64,000 nt of DNA from Arabidopsis thaliana (GCF_000001735.4 NC_003074.8:17677261-17741260), one strand, 5' to 3'; counted from the stretch's first letter, positions 12,143 through 25,890 are shown. The notes: a model not told the origin generated them from the sequence alone. Made by a program: numbers and translations.

Positions 12143-13720
12143 CTTAATCACGGAATGAATGAATCAGATTCACGAATCTGAGGTTTTCGCCGGCGGTTGA
12201 TGATGATTGGCCGTCGCCGGAGAAAATGGGGGAAAATGCGAAACAGAAGCGTGGGAGACTAGGGAAGAGGGAAGGCTGTTTCCACCGTTACGTTAAACAA
12301 AAGAGTAATTATTATTATTTTGTTACCCAATTCTCTCTTTTTATCTGTTTTTGGCTTATTTTCACATTCTTAATTTTATATATATGGAAAAGTTTCTGAT
12401 TTTTTTTTTACATTTTTGTATTCTTCAGTCTTATTCTATTTTAGTTTTCTCTCTTTCCATCTTATTTATATTTTCCAAATTTGTTTTACAATATCATAAT
12501 CATAATTATAATTACAAAACTACATAGCATGTTACCTTTTTTTTTATTTTGTAAACATATAACGTGTTAATTTTAGTCTTTAGACAAACCAATGCTGTAA
12601 GAAACAGACATGCGAATAAACAAGAAAAAGAGGATTCCATTCTTTAACATGTCCATGATTATTAACTTGCTCTCGGACACACAACATCTGACTGTATTGA
12701 CTTAATTTGAGACCCACAAAACTTCAATTTTCAAATGGGCCTAAAATGATATAATAGGCCCATAATCATCGAAGTCCATGAAGCAAATGTATCTCTCATT
12801 AAAATTTTCTTAAGAGATAACATTAGATAGGTCATAGGTGCCTCAGAAGTAAAGAAAAAAAAATTGTGATACATCAATAAAAAGCTTGATTAGTCAAAAA
12901 GAGACATAGGAACCACAGGACTAGTCGTGAGAACCGGAACGATGAAGAGAAGGATTTTGTTGAAATGGATCAGACGGTGGTCCTAATCAGTTTGAAATGT
13001 TGATTATTGGACTGATTAGAAGAAGTAGATGAAGACAGTTTCATGTTGTCATATCTTTGTGAAAATATAAAGAAAAAAAGAGTTATAGAATCCTATATAT
13101 ATGTTTTATCTTTCATACTATATGGATGCATTTGGAAGAAAAATGCAACAAAACGAGATAAGTTATGATAATATATTGCGAAGAACGAATGTGGGATTTT
13201 TAGAGGAAGTGAGATTGCATATAATTATTTATATTCATTAAAATGACGTAAAATCAATTACACAATAACTTCTTTACCTTATTGGCATTTTTCCGTAGAA
13301 CAAACATTACATGGTCGATGATGTACTCGTATAAAAAAAAAAATCTTTTCAGATATATATGTTTCACTTATATCTCTTCATATAAATTGATTAGATCTCG
13401 CGATTCTACTAATTCCATCAATTTTTCTACTAATCTCACAATTTGAAGGTTACAAGATAGATACAATGTCAAGACTCAAAAGTATAGATTTTTAAGAATA
13501 AAAGAAAGAAAGATAGAAAAAGAAAATTCATGGAAAGATTTATTGCTCTAGAGAGTACGGACGGGTACCGTACGGAACTAGACAACTACTAGTACCTTTT
13601 CAATTTATTTATTTTAAAGAATGAAGACAACAAAGATGACGATATCGTGTGGGGTATTGACTACTGAGAATCGTTGTTTTGTTTTTCCATTCAAAACCAT
13701 TCTGACACCTAAGTCCAACA

Positions 13721-13733
13721 CACGTGACACGTG
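13721..13733. promoter_or_regulatory. Two G-boxes (ABRE-like) spaced 7 bp
   Basis: CACGTGACACGTG contains two CACGTG cores 7 bp apart. Paired ACACGTG elements bind bZIP/bHLH factors and typify ABA-responsive regions. It lies about 1.6 kb upstream of the DnaJ gene and 2 kb upstream of AHA4, so any target is uncertain. Confidence 0.4.
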
Positions 13734-14448
13734 ACACATCCTCTCGGTGGTTCCTACCCTAATGGCACATGACCTTCCCTCTCCCGTCCCCGGAACCGGG
13801 ATCCACATCTTATCTTTATTAACATGTTTAATTAGTCCCTCAACGACTCTTTTAATTTTAATCTCAATTCGGATCCTATTTCTTTAATAATAGAAAACGA
13901 TACAACGTTTTTGAAAGATAGATAAGTTGTAATCAATATCAAAATAATTAAAAACAGTAAAAAGTAACAATACGAAAAATGAAAGAAAAAAAATTATAAC
14001 GTTTTTGAAATTGGTAGTTAAACGGTAAATCTCGTATTGCAGTAATATAAAGTGACCAATGGGAGTTTATATGTTTGACAATTTGTTTTTTGAGATTAAG
14101 ATACTGGTTTATTGGTAAGGTTTACTTATGTATGGTTGAGCTAAAAATAATAAACTCATATTTAAAAAAAGAAAAGAATTTAGCATAAACATAAAATCTT
14201 CTGATAGTCGAACTGAAGCTAAAGAGGGGTGACAAACCATACTTGACCAATTATAAATCTAACTAAAGGTATGTCACTTCTTAAAAAGCAAACCGTATAA
14301 AATTTTCGGAAAATATTAATTTGTACAAGTGTGCTTAACATTACTAAAAACATTAACAAAATTTAAAATTTTACGGACTCTACAAAATTAAAGTGATGAT
14401 ACAAATAACATGGTGTAACTTATCTATCAATCCATTCCAAAATGTCAT

Positions 14449-14462
14449 TTACGTGCACGTAA
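14449..14462. promoter_or_regulatory. 14-bp perfect palindrome with ACGT cores
   Basis: TTACGTGCACGTAA is self-complementary and carries two ACGT cores. It is a plausible bZIP dimer site about 1.3 kb upstream of AHA4. The function is inferred only from sequence. Confidence 0.3.
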
Positions 14463-15754
14463 CCTATTATAGCTTCTAGGTAATCCCTCAAAGAGTGGCT
14501 CCTCCCATAATTAGTCCCTTAGTATGGATGAGCGTATGATGAGTATGACGAATAAGAAACCTTAGTTAATTGGTTTGATTATGCTCTAATTATCTTTTCT
14601 TGCACGCTTCTTTATCTCTTGACCCATTCACAAAGATTAGTTAATTAGTCAGAGAAATTAAAATATATATATATATATATTTTAAGAAACTGTGTACATA
14701 TATATCTTCTTTTTACTTCATTGATCTTTGGTCAAATATTGTTGACTGAATGCTAAGTACCGATAGAGGATAATTATGATTCTCAATTTCTCATCATATA
14801 TAGTAATAAACTATCAATATCTCTTTACAACTTCGCCTTAAAACGCTAAAAAGCTTTTGGATCTTGTCTTTGGAGTCTTTTGGATCATTTTGGATAAAAG
14901 ATGCGGCCAAATAAAAAAAGGAAATCAGAGATATAAGATTTGATATGTAATACAATTTTTAACAAATAGAGAAAACAATTAAGTAGTTAAAACACCTTAC
15001 CAAAAAAAAAATTAAGTAGTTAAAACAATACAATATAGTGGATCAAAGGAGAGTTACAGGAAAAATTTCCGAGTATTTTTATATATCGTTTTTGTATCAA
15101 TTACATTAGATGCAGTATATCTCGTATCATAGTAATAAGGATTACCAATCCAAAGTGTAGGATGAAAAAATTGTAATCAGTGTTGTCCCTAATAGTACTA
15201 TCCGTACGTATCCATGTGCTTTCTTGGTAGGTAATATATTAAATAACATTCGATATCTTTACCGGCATTTTTATTAAGCTGCCTGGTTAGTAGTAAGTAC
15301 GCCATTAATAGTAATCTCTTTAATTGGTCTCTAAATACACTTTTATACTATTTCCCTATTAAAATAAGGCTTTTATGTTTGTTCGCCTGACGCTTGAAAA
15401 AATCCGTCAAAAGAAAGAAAATTGAGTCTTATTTGTTGACTGTGTCTCATAATAAGGTAGTGCCACTACTACTATAGCGGTTTTATCATCTTCTACGCTT
15501 CGATTTCGTCGTCCTCCTCCCAACAAAGTTTGTTAGGAAACGAATACTCGAACAGCCATTTCTTCTCTATTTCTCGGTACGGAGTTTCATCCGTTAAGCT
15601 TTCCGATTGTTCCGTTTCTGGTCAACTATTTTGGTGTAATTTTGGATTTTCCTTTGTTGTTTCGCTTCTTTTTATTGTTGCTTGAGTTCTATCACTATGC
15701 TTTCATGGAGAATTCTTGGATAATCATGCTGGTGTTTTATTTCGGTGCAGTGCG

Positions 15755-18700
15755 ATGACGACGACTGTGGAGGACAATCGCGAGGTCCTCGAGGCTGTTT
15801 TGAAAGAAGCGGTCGATCTGGTACATATTTTCTTTAGTAAATTTGTGAAACTTTGTAAGGGAAAATGGTCTGAGATTGTGTTTAAATTTCCAGGAAAATG
15901 TGCCAATTGAAGAAGTATTTGAGAATCTGAGATGTAGCAAGGAAGGTCTCACTACACAAGCTGCTGATGAAAGACTTGCTCTCTTTGGCCATAACAAACT
16001 CGAAGAGAAAAAGGTTACTAAGTTTGATTTTGCTGATATTCTGAAAGTTTGGGTTTTTGCTACTGAATGTGTTTTATGTATTGTGCTGAAGTAGACAACC
16101 GCTATTTTTATCTTTTTTGAAGGAAAGCAAATTCCTTAAGTTTTTAGGCTTTATGTGGAACCCTCTTTCCTGGGTGATGGAAGCTGCTGCTATTATGGCT
16201 ATTGCGCTTGCTAATGGAGGAGTAAGCTATTTTCTTAACTCTTACTTTGTACTTGTTTTGATATCTTTTTTTAGTTTTTGTTCTTGATAATGTTTGTATC
16301 AGGGAAAACCTCCTGATTGGCAAGACTTTGTTGGTATTATCACTCTGCTTGTGATTAACTCCACCATCAGTTTCATTGAGGAGAACAATGCAGGAAACGC
16401 TGCAGCTGCTCTCATGGCCCGTCTAGCCCCGAAAGCAAAGGTTCTATATGCTTATTTTCAATTGTTTCTTATAACCGAGTTTTTTTATGTTTTTTGTTTG
16501 TTTATGTGTTTTGCTTTGTTGGATACTCTCTTTAACTCATTTGGTTGACCATTTGATTTTTCCTTATGTTAAATGTATATGTGAAGGTTCTTCGAGATGG
16601 AAGGTGGGGTGAGCAGGATGCTGCGATTCTCGTTCCCGGTGATATAATCAGCATCAAGCTTGGGGATATCGTCCCAGCTGATGCACGCCTTCTCGAGGGT
16701 GATCCCCTTAAGATCGATCAGGTTTGGAAACTGATCATCAGTATTCATTAGTGTCAATCTTAGTCACCTCGGATGTCTAGAGAATAGTGTCTGATTCTCT
16801 TAAGCTTTTGTTACTTATCAAATTATAGTTATTTTGCTGAAGCTTTTAAGAAATTGCTGTGTAGTCTGCTCTTACTGGTGAATCTCTACCAGTAACCAAA
16901 AGTTCTGGAGATGGTGTCTATTCCGGTTCTACATGCAAACAAGGAGAGATCGAAGCAGTTGTTATCGCAACTGGCGTCCATACCTTTTTTGGAAAGGCTG
17001 CTCACCTTGTTGATACGACAAACCAAATTGGTCATTTCCAACAGGTATGTGTTATTTCATTCCCTTTACTAGCGATTCTTGTTTAACACACCCACATTCT
17101 CATTTTTGAACTCGCTTCAACTATCATGGACTTTGTTCAACTGGAACAAACCAATATTATTTTTGAATTTATTCAAACATGTGCACAGGTTTTAACTGCA
17201 ATTGGGAACTTTTGCATCTGCTCTATTGCTGTGGGGATGCTCATTGAGATTGTCGTGATGTACCCTATTCAACACCGAGCATACCGCCCTGGGATTGATA
17301 ACCTTCTTGTGCTTCTCATTGGTGGAATTCCAATTGCCATGCCTACAGTTCTGTCTGTGACCATGGCAATTGGCTCCCACAGACTATCTCAGCAGGGAGC
17401 TATCACTAAGAGAATGACGGCGATTGAGGAAATGGCTGGCATGGACGTTCTTTGCAGTGACAAGACGGGCACTTTGACATTGAATAAACTTACTGTTGAC
17501 AAAAATCTGATTGAAGTTTTCATGAAAGGAGTGGATGCAGATACTGTTGTCCTGATGGCAGCTCGAGCCTCCAGACTAGAGAACCAAGATGCTATAGATG
17601 CTGCTATAGTCGGGATGCTGGCAGATCCTAAAGATGTATTTGGTTTCACTGAACTGCATTCTAAGATTTATTAAGCTTCCTTTGTTTTCTGTTTATTTCT
17701 TTGGCGCTTATGGTCAACCGTTTTCTGTAGGCACGAGCTGGTATCCAGGAGGTTCACTTTCTTCCTTTCAATCCTACTGATAAGAGAACGGCTCTGACAT
17801 ATATTGACAATGAGGGTAACACACATAGAGTGAGCAAAGGTGCTCCTGAGCAAGTAAGCTCTTTATCGCCAGTTGTGCCTATATTTTACTAATTTTCAAT
17901 TTTTAGTTAGAGCATAGTCTGAACAGTTACCTTCTGTGAAAATGTTTCAGATCTTAAATCTTGCACACAATAAATCAGAGATTGAGCGGAGAGTTCATGC
18001 TGTTATTGATAAGTTCGCTGAAAGGGGTCTGCGATCTCTTGCTGTGGCGTACCAGGTCAATTGGTGATCTACTTTCCAAGATTCTTAAGATATTGAGTCA
18101 CAGCAATTTGATATAAAGTTCAAGGTTGAAAAGGTTTTGTACTTTTGCAGGATGTTCCTGAAGGGAGGAAGGATAGTGCTGGAGGTCCTTGGCAATTTGT
18201 GGGTCTCATGCCTCTTTTTGATCCGCCTAGGCATGACAGTGCTGAGACGATAAGAAGGGCTTTAAATCTTGGTGTGAGTGTTAAAATGATCACAGGTGAA
18301 AAACATTTCGTAGCATTTAGTGAATTTCCATTTCATATTGATATTTCAGTCTGATCCTTATAGCATTTATCCTTGTCAAGTTGTCATTTTGACATTTCTT
18401 GTCAAGATAAAATTTATCCTTGCTAAAGGCTTGAGGCTTCTCTATAGGGGATCAACTGGCTATAGGAAAAGAGACTGGGCGCCGTTTGGGGATGGGAACC
18501 AACATGTACCCCTCATCCGCTTTACTTGGACAGAACAAGGATGAGTCGATAGTTGCTTTACCTGTCGATGAGCTCATAGAGAAAGCTGATGGCTTTGCGG
18601 GTGTCTTCCCTGGTAAATTCATGTACTTCTGAAACTAGTTCCAGCATCTATAAACAGAATTTCTCACTTATGCCCAAGGGTTTTCTGCAGAGCATAAATA

Positions 18701-20541
18701 TGAGATAGTGAAGCGATTACAAGCCAGGAAACATATATGTGGAATGACGGGTGATGGTGTAAATGATGCTCCTGCTCTTAAAAAGGCTGACATAGGCATT
18801 GCAGTTGCTGATGCCACTGATGCAGCTCGTAGCGCATCGGATATTGTTCTTACTGAACCTGGTCTTAGCGTTATCATCAGTGCTGTTTTGACCAGTCGTG
18901 CTATCTTCCAGAGAATGAAAAATTATACTGTGAGTGCCATATTTCTTTGAAATCTCAAATCATTGAGGCCTCATGACAATTTCCTTTTAACTTTTGTTGG
19001 TTTTCATGTTTTACTGGACAGATCTACGCAGTCTCCATCACAATCCGTATTGTTGTATGTTACGATTCAGTTTTTTGGGTTTTCCTACTCATTTCTCTTT
19101 TACTGTTACCACTAATATTCTGACTGCTTTGTACACTTTTACCGATTCAGCTGGGCTTTATGCTTCTGGCTCTCATATGGCAGTTTGACTTCCCACCTTT
19201 CATGGTCCTTATCATTGCCATTCTTAATGATGGTTCATTTCTTATTTCCTCTTTTTCTCGATCATAATTAGACTTTCAGAGTTTTCTATTAGTTCCTCTA
19301 GACTCTGATATACCAATGAACTCTTGTGGAATTGACGTTTAGGTACGATCATGACAATATCAAAGGACAGGGTGAAACCTTCCCCTCTTCCAGATAGCTG
19401 GAAGCTTTCTGAGATTTTTGCTACCGGTGTTGTCTTTGGCAGTTACATGGCCATGATGACCGTTATATTTTTCTGGGTTTCATACAAAACCGATTTCTTC
19501 CCGGTACATTTTCTCTCCTCTCCGTCACTTGTGTTTATCTCGTTGGTTTTATTTGCTTTGTTAATTCTTTCACTAACAGCTAATCTCAGCTTTTCTTACT
19601 TGAAACTTCAGAGAACTTTTGGAGTTGCGACACTTGAGAAAACTGCTCATGATGATTTCCGAAAGCTTGCCTCAGCCATATACCTGCAAGTCAGTATTAT
19701 CAGTCAGGCACTTATCTTTGTGACCCGATCGCGAAGCTGGTCTTTTGTGGAACGTCCCGGGATATTTCTTATGATTGCCTTTATCCTCGCTCAGTTGGTA
19801 ATTCCGGAAGTTTGTTAACTGTGTGATCAGTACACAATGAGAACCTCAAAAGTTATGAGCTTTGGGTCTAATTATATGAATTTTTGTTTTGCTTCCAAAA
19901 CAGGTGGCTACTCTAATTGCAGTCTATGCAAATTGGAGCTTTGCTGCGATAGAAGGAATAGGTTGGGGATGGGCCGGGGTCATTTGGCTCTATAACATCA
20001 TATTCTACATCCCCCTTGATTTCATCAAATTCTTCATCCGCTACGCTCTTAGTGGCAGAGCCTGGGATCTTGTTATCGAACAAAGGGTATGTTATTAGGA
20101 ACACAAATAGCTTTTGTGCCACTTTATACATTAAAGTTTCTTATCGGGTTTCTTGCATTTTCATAGGTTGCGTTCACAAGGCAAAAAGATTTTGGGAAAG
20201 AACAAAGAGAGCTGCAATGGGCTCACGCACAAAGAACGCTCCATGGTCTACAAGCACCAGATACTAAGATGTTCACAGATCGAACCCATGTCAGTGAACT
20301 TAACCAAATGGCTGAAGAAGCCAAGAGGAGAGCTGAAATTGCTAGGTAAAGTAACTCAAAGCCAAATCTTCTCCAGCTTTTTGAACATAACAAAAGAACA
20401 TTTTTTCATCGTCTTCTCTCTGTCTACTGCTCTCTTCTTTATAGGTTGCGTGAACTTCACACGCTCAAGGGCCATGTTGAATCAGTGGTGAGACTCAAAG
20501 GACTCGACATAGAAACCATTCAACAAGCTTACACTGTCTGA
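15755..20541 (+). CDS. AHA4: Plasma-membrane H+-ATPase (P3A-type) AHA4
   Basis: Proton pump that energises the plasma membrane; AHA4 is known from the root endodermis and salt tolerance. Nineteen exons (15755-15820, 15894-16013, 16123-16221, 16303-16440, 16587-16721, 16865-17044, 17189-17635, 17731-17853, 17951-18055, 18151-18295, 18448-18612, 18691-18929, 19022-19054, 19151-19232, 19343-19503, 19612-19797, 19904-20086, 20167-20345, 20445-20541) sum to 960 codons plus stop, the AHA4 length. Visible motifs are TGES of the actuator domain (exon 6), the phosphorylation site CSDKTGTLT (about 17453-17479, exon 7), KGAPEQ of the nucleotide domain, and GDGVNDAP (exon 12). The autoinhibitory C terminus ends YTV, whose penultimate Thr becomes a 14-3-3 site when phosphorylated. 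Exon 13 is only 33 nt. No disruption is seen. Confidence 0.97.
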
Positions 20542-20865
20542 GAAAGTGAGTGCAAGCTGATTTCAGTTGGGTCATGAAGGTTGTGTCTGTAGTTAATACA
20601 TACATATTGCATATAAATATCGAATCCTCGTAGCCTTCTTTTAGCGGTTTGTTATGTTCTGTTCTGTTGTGGTGATGAAAGAAGAAACAGAAACTTCGTA
20701 CGGAGGTTGAAATTAGCAACAAAAAACTTATTTTACAATACATGTCTACAAAGATGAAGTGATTTTCTTCTTCAATTAATCTATAAAAGTACAACAAGGT
20801 TGATTTCGGGTGAAGAAAAACTACGGAGATTGAAGTAGAATACCAAAAATATATAAGTTTCCAGA

Positions 20866-23511
20866 TCAGACAGAGTTCTTGTCTTGTAGCTGCTGTTGCT
20901 TGGTTTCTTCTTCATTGGTCTCAATCTCAGTGATGTCTTCATCATTACCTCCTTTGTATCTATACCATCTAGCCATCAACAAGAAGTAAGCCATGTTAAC
21001 AACCATGAGTCCTGTGAGCATGAAGTAGAAGTAATCCAATTTCGCTTTGTTCAGATCCTCAGCTAACCAATTCCCTGAAGGTGAATGCGCGGTTGTTCGA
21101 TGAACAGTTGATATCAAGAAGCTAGCGAGGTAGCTCGAAACCCCTGCACCGACATAAAAGATAGAACCCGCGAAGCTCTTCATGTTTTCAGGAAACTGCT
21201 TGTAGTAAAACTCCATTTGTCCAATGGCAGCAAAAGCTTCTGCTATGCCTGCAAGTGTAAGCTGCGGAATCAGCCACAACGCTGACATTGATGAGATTTC
21301 TCCTGTCCGAGGCGCCATCCCGAGTGTCGGTTTGGTCAATGCAAAGTTTCTTCTCCTTTCCTCTATAAACCCGGAAACTAATAAACTCATTATCGCAAAT
21401 GTAAACCCAGCTCCGATTCTTTGTAAGAGTGATATACCGGTTTCTAACCCGGTCACTCTTCTGAGCGACGGGACAAGTACACGGTCGTAGAATATGATGA
21501 AAACTGTCATGCCAGTCATCAAGAACACTACATAGGTGGCCGCAGGAATCCTGAAGCCACCAGAACCTAATCGTCGGTCGCTCTGGAGCGCTTGGAAGAC
21601 CGGATAAGTCATTTGTATAGTTATTGCAAGGTAGTATATCGTGGATGCAAACCAGATTGGAATCACTCTTACAATGCATTTCACTTCTTCCACTTGCTGC
21701 AACGTGCATAGTTTCCATGGATCGGAAGCCGTTCCATCGGAGTTCAACTTCTCCTCGGGGGTCATAATTGCTGCTTTGTCTAGAAATCTGGCAACATAAT
21801 AAACAAACATTTTTCAGCAAAACAAAAGCCAGAAACATAAAGCAAGAGAACCAAGAATAAGTAGATATCAATTTACCTGAACTGGTCGGTGTATTTTAGA
21901 GTAGTATTTGCATAGTTAGACGGGATATGGTTGTAAAGATTGACCCAAGGCTGCTTAACCGGCTTCAAACCTCGTTTCTTGATCGCGGCTGCTATAACAC
22001 GAGCAATACCAGCCAATGGACTACCCGAGGCTTTCACTTTTACATACAATCTATCGCCAGCAAAGAAAATCACACACGCCAAGAACATAAGAGCCACCGG
22101 AATGATCAAACCGATTGTCCAACTCACATTTGACTGGATATACACAACTGCTGTGAGCGAGATGATCTGCGCGAACGTGAAAGTGAAGAAATACCAGTTG
22201 AAGAAACTGTTGATCCCTTTCTTTCCTGATTCGGATTTGGGGTTGAACTGATCAGCACCAAACGCTAAATTACACGGTCTGATACCACCAGCGCCTACCA
22301 CAAGAAAGCCTAAACCCATGAGCAGAAACAGTATCTGTCCCACACTTGGCCCTTCGCACGAGATTTTGTTTCCGCAAGCAACGGGGTGCAACGACGGAAT
22401 TGCAGCAGTAAGTAGTATCACAAACGATCCCTACAGAGATGAAAAATGGTTTAGAAAACATTGGCGAAAACGAAACCGGAGTCATGAAAGATTATATATA
22501 AAAGTAGTACCAGAAAACAAGCGATGACAGCGACACTGAGAGTCTTGTAGCGACCAAAGTAAGTGTCGCAAAGAAAGGCAGCAATAAAAGTCCCGAAATT
22601 GATTGTACCACTAAAGGCATTGATGATAGTTGCAGCTGTGTAGCTCTTAAGGTTGAATACAGAAGTTAGGTACACAAGAAGGTTTGATAATGTCCCTATG
22701 ATCCCAAGCTTCTCAAATGTCTCATTACCTACAATAGCAAATTAATGATAAGAAATTAAGAATACAGTTACAGTTTTTTTTTTACATTTAATGTACAAGG
22801 AAACACACAAATCAAAGTTTGGACTTCCAATGTTCTGACTTTGGTTCACATGAAACTTTATAACTGTTTTGTAACTCCCATAAACTAATTTTGTCTTATC
22901 CAGAAATTCACAAAAATCTTATCTACTTTTTTCAGAAACTTAACTGCATGATTTAAAGTCTCTGTTTTTTGTGTTAAAGATTTCAAAAGTCTCTTTGAAA
23001 ATAAAATGAAAACAATTGTAAAAAATATAATTTCCATTAGACAGATCTGTAAGATTATCTGGGTTTCATTGTTTCAACGAAATCTCAGTTTTAAAACCAA
23101 TTTCACTTCGAAATCTCAGAGAAAGAACTCCAAATTCGAGATTTTTGACAGAGTCAAGTCAAAGAGAAGAGAAAAGAAACGAAATTTAAAAACATCACGG
23201 ACAAAATGTTACACTTCCCTAAAATCCGACAAAGCACCCCAAAAGAAAAAAATGATGTCTGAATTAGACACAAACAAGTAAAAAGGAGCGTTACCAATGA
23301 TAAAAGGCATGACTTTCCATCCTCTATAAACGATTTTTCTCTGCTCTTCCTCGAAAGAATCGACCACATCGGTGTTAGTCGTCGTAGTAGATGGCTCAAC
23401 CTCAAGAGGCTTTCTCTCCATAGTATCAACCTGTGTGTAATGATTGGTGTTGTTGTTGTTATGATTCTTATCTCTTCTGTCTCTATGGTTAAGAATGACT
23501 CTGCTCTTCAT
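20866..23511 (-). CDS. GTR1: Glucosinolate/H+ symporter GTR1 (NPF2.10)
   Basis: A member of the NRT1/PTR family. GTR1 imports glucosinolates with protons and directs their long-distance transport to seeds. Exons 23511-23295, 22728-22511, 22430-21877 and 21787-20866 give 636 residues, matching AT3G47960. The ExxEK proton-coupling motif (ETFEK) opens exon 2 and about twelve hydrophobic segments follow. The hydrophilic N terminus is rich in Asn and Thr and the C terminus ends in Glu/Gln-rich sequence. Intron 1 (23294-22729) is the longest. The gene is convergent with AHA4, with about 320 bp between the stops. Confidence 0.95.
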
Positions 23512-24089
23512 GTCAAGCTTCTCCGCTCAATTATATATAGTGGTGGAATCAAACGAGTGGATTTTGTCGGAATCTGGGCAAAGGGGGAAAAATGAAAATA
23601 AAGAATGGTGTGAATTTGGCTGTGAAAGATAGAGACATCTGTCTCTGAGTGACTCATTTTCATTTATTACTTTCCCTTTAACGTTTCTTTTTAATGTGTG
23701 GGCTGAGTTAGCTGGATTTAGGTAGGCCCATTTTTACACTAGTAAGTCAATATATTGTTTCAAAAGTCAATTATTTTATATATTAGTTTTTTGTTTAATG
23801 AGATATGTATGTTTACATTACACCAAGTTTATGATTTCAGATTTCTGTAGTCAAATTTTTCGATCGAATTATTATATTATATATGTCAAACCTATCAATT
23901 TAATAATTTTAGGTTTCGGTTGCGTAAAAGAAAAACTAGGTTTCGTTTTTTTTTTCTCTCTAAAATCTACTAGCATTTATAATTTACGAATAAAGTCAAC
24001 ATACTTTCTAATTTATGTTCTTTGTAGCTATTTCAAAAAAAATCCCTTCTTTTATGGGGGAATTTCAAAAATATCCAAGTAATATGTTT

Positions 24090-24306
24090 TTTAAATAACC
24101 GCATATATTGTATATTTTCAATTATGTATAACGATATATAAGATTTTTTATAAAAAAAAAATTTAAATACAAGATTTTCTAAATGAATTATAAGATTTTA
24201 TAAATATGAATGATTATTCAACCACTATAAGCCGTCACAGACATTAAATATATTATTTTTGAAATATGTATAATTGAAAATGGACAACACATATGGTCAA
24301 TTTTAA
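24090..24306. mobile_element. Foldback (MITE-like) element
   Basis: The left arm near 24,090-24,130 (containing TATATTTTCAATTATGTATA) is repeated inverted near 24,258-24,306 (TATACATATTTC side, with TTTTCAATTATACATA on the minus strand). It is followed by a (TA)n run at about 24,308-24,334. Arms are about 40-45 bp with several mismatches. No target duplication was resolved and the family is not assigned. Confidence 0.4.
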
Positions 24307-24307
24307 A

Positions 24308-24340
<33 letters not shown>

Positions 24341-25439
24341 GTAAAAATGGTATATTTCTAAAAAAATTCTAGTTTTATGGATAAAGAATTTAAAATTTTA
24401 TAAGTATCAAAAACTAAACAAGAATAATGAATAATTAGTTTTAATGTAAGTTATGCATGTAATTTACTTTTAATATATATGATCCACATGCATGTGCAGT
24501 GATAATAATTATAAGTCGGTAGGTGTCTGTATAAAAGATCTAGAGCCAGCCTCTCTTTTTCCCAGCTAATCCTAATTAAAAACACATTTCTCTTGTATAT
24601 ATAAATATCTATAAAGTGTATTGTTCTATGTTTACCCTACTCCCGTAAATCAAAAATATATATATATATGAATGTCTTCTCAAATAACTTTTGCCGATCC
24701 CAAAAACATCGAACTACCCGAAATACACATTTGGCAAGACATCATTTTGTGCTATCAGTCGACTTTATGCTTTTGAACTAATCTTAAAGGTAGATCACGC
24801 CCGTCTAGAGGACATATACGTTTGTTACAATATGAATGCATATTGCCATCTTCTCTTACAATTTAATGTTGGAGACATTTGGCTACTGACTAAGACCCAG
24901 TTGACCGACCAAATTGCACATTTGTACGTATACCTGCATGGGGGTGGGGGTAAAGCGATAGAGGTTGCTTTGGATATTTGGTTTCCAAAATTACCAATGG
25001 GGTAGAAAAAAGACTATAAATTAAAATAAATAATTAATTACTTATCGGTTCATAAATTTCATAAGATTCCGTTCATAAATGGATGATTACATATGTAAAG
25101 ACAAGAGGCAAAGGGTCCACTTTAGTTACTTCACATTTATTGAGGTTATTATTGATGTGATTTCGAAGTTTGGCATATATGATGAGTATTGCAGTCCACA
25201 GAATTTGCTAGTTTTAATCAAAAACCTAAACACACACATGCTTAGGGGAAATGATACCAAAAAAACACCTAGCATTTGCCAAAACAATATCTAACTAGCT
25301 ATCTCATTGGATATTTACGCTAGAGTTTTTACATATAATATTTGCCATCTTAACACCATCCTAATTCACAGTTAGAAACACCGTTCAGTTTCTGTTTCAG
25401 TAAAAAAAAATCATCAAATCAAAACCCTAATTGAAGCAA

Positions 25440-25890
25440 AATCCAACTTCTATATATTTCATCCCTTTTTCCTCCACCGATCTCTCTCAGTTTCTCGCCA
25501 GTCTAAGAACCAAGATCTAATAAGCTTTGGTAAAATCATGTGGTAAAAACATTTGGCTATGTTTTTGTTTCATTGTTTTTTTCTGTTTCCATCGCAAATA
25601 TATAGAGGAAGCTTTCCTGTTCCAATAATTTCTAGAATAACTTTCTCTTTAATTGTCGTGTCTTTTTCTTTCTAATTAATTACTGCGTCTAGTCCAGAAG
25701 TTTTGATTTGAGTTGCTCTTGTTTGTTGGAGCTCATAATTAATAATTACTCTCACTTTTTCGTAATATATGATCCGATAGGTGAAACCTTAGAAGATCGT
25801 CCAGCTAAACATGTTGTGTCCTCTTTCGAATTCTCGAAAGATTCCTCTAAATTATTCAATAGTATGTTTCACTGAGTGATTTTTATTCGC
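25440..25890 (+). ncRNA. Possible short spliced transcription unit, function unknown
   Basis: An AAACCCTAAT telo-box (25,421), a TATA-like CTATATATTTC (25,451) and a CT-rich leader precede a possible donor (TTTG|GTAAAA, about 25,528) and acceptor (CCGATAG|GTGAAA, about 25,781). Only a 22-codon frame (MLCPLSNSRK) follows. The arrangement resembles a 5' leader with an intron, but no product can be supported. This is a weak call. Confidence 0.18.

Larger units (their letters stand above)
12143..15754. other. 3.6-kb AT-rich spacer holding both upstream regions
   Basis: The spacer lies between the divergent DnaJ gene and AHA4. I see no protein-coding gene here. It holds a (TA)n run near 14,665-14,680, two overlapping G-boxes at 13,721-13,733 inside a locally GC-richer patch (about 13,660-13,810), and a 14-bp palindrome at 14,449-14,462. 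The last 250 bp look like the AHA4 leader. An intron acceptor (TTCGGTGCAG) stands 4 nt before the AHA4 ATG, which suggests a 5'-UTR intron; I could not fix its donor. Confidence 0.6.

Noticed and set aside
21188..21871. 227-codon minus-strand frame overlapping GTR1 exon 4
   Set aside because: Out-of-frame shadow; the GTR1 exon chain explains the region completely.
24691..25005. 104-codon plus-strand frame (MPIPKTSNYP...)
   Set aside because: No recognisable domain, no splice or promoter context, and AT-rich surroundings. A frame of this length is expected by chance in 10 kb of spacer.
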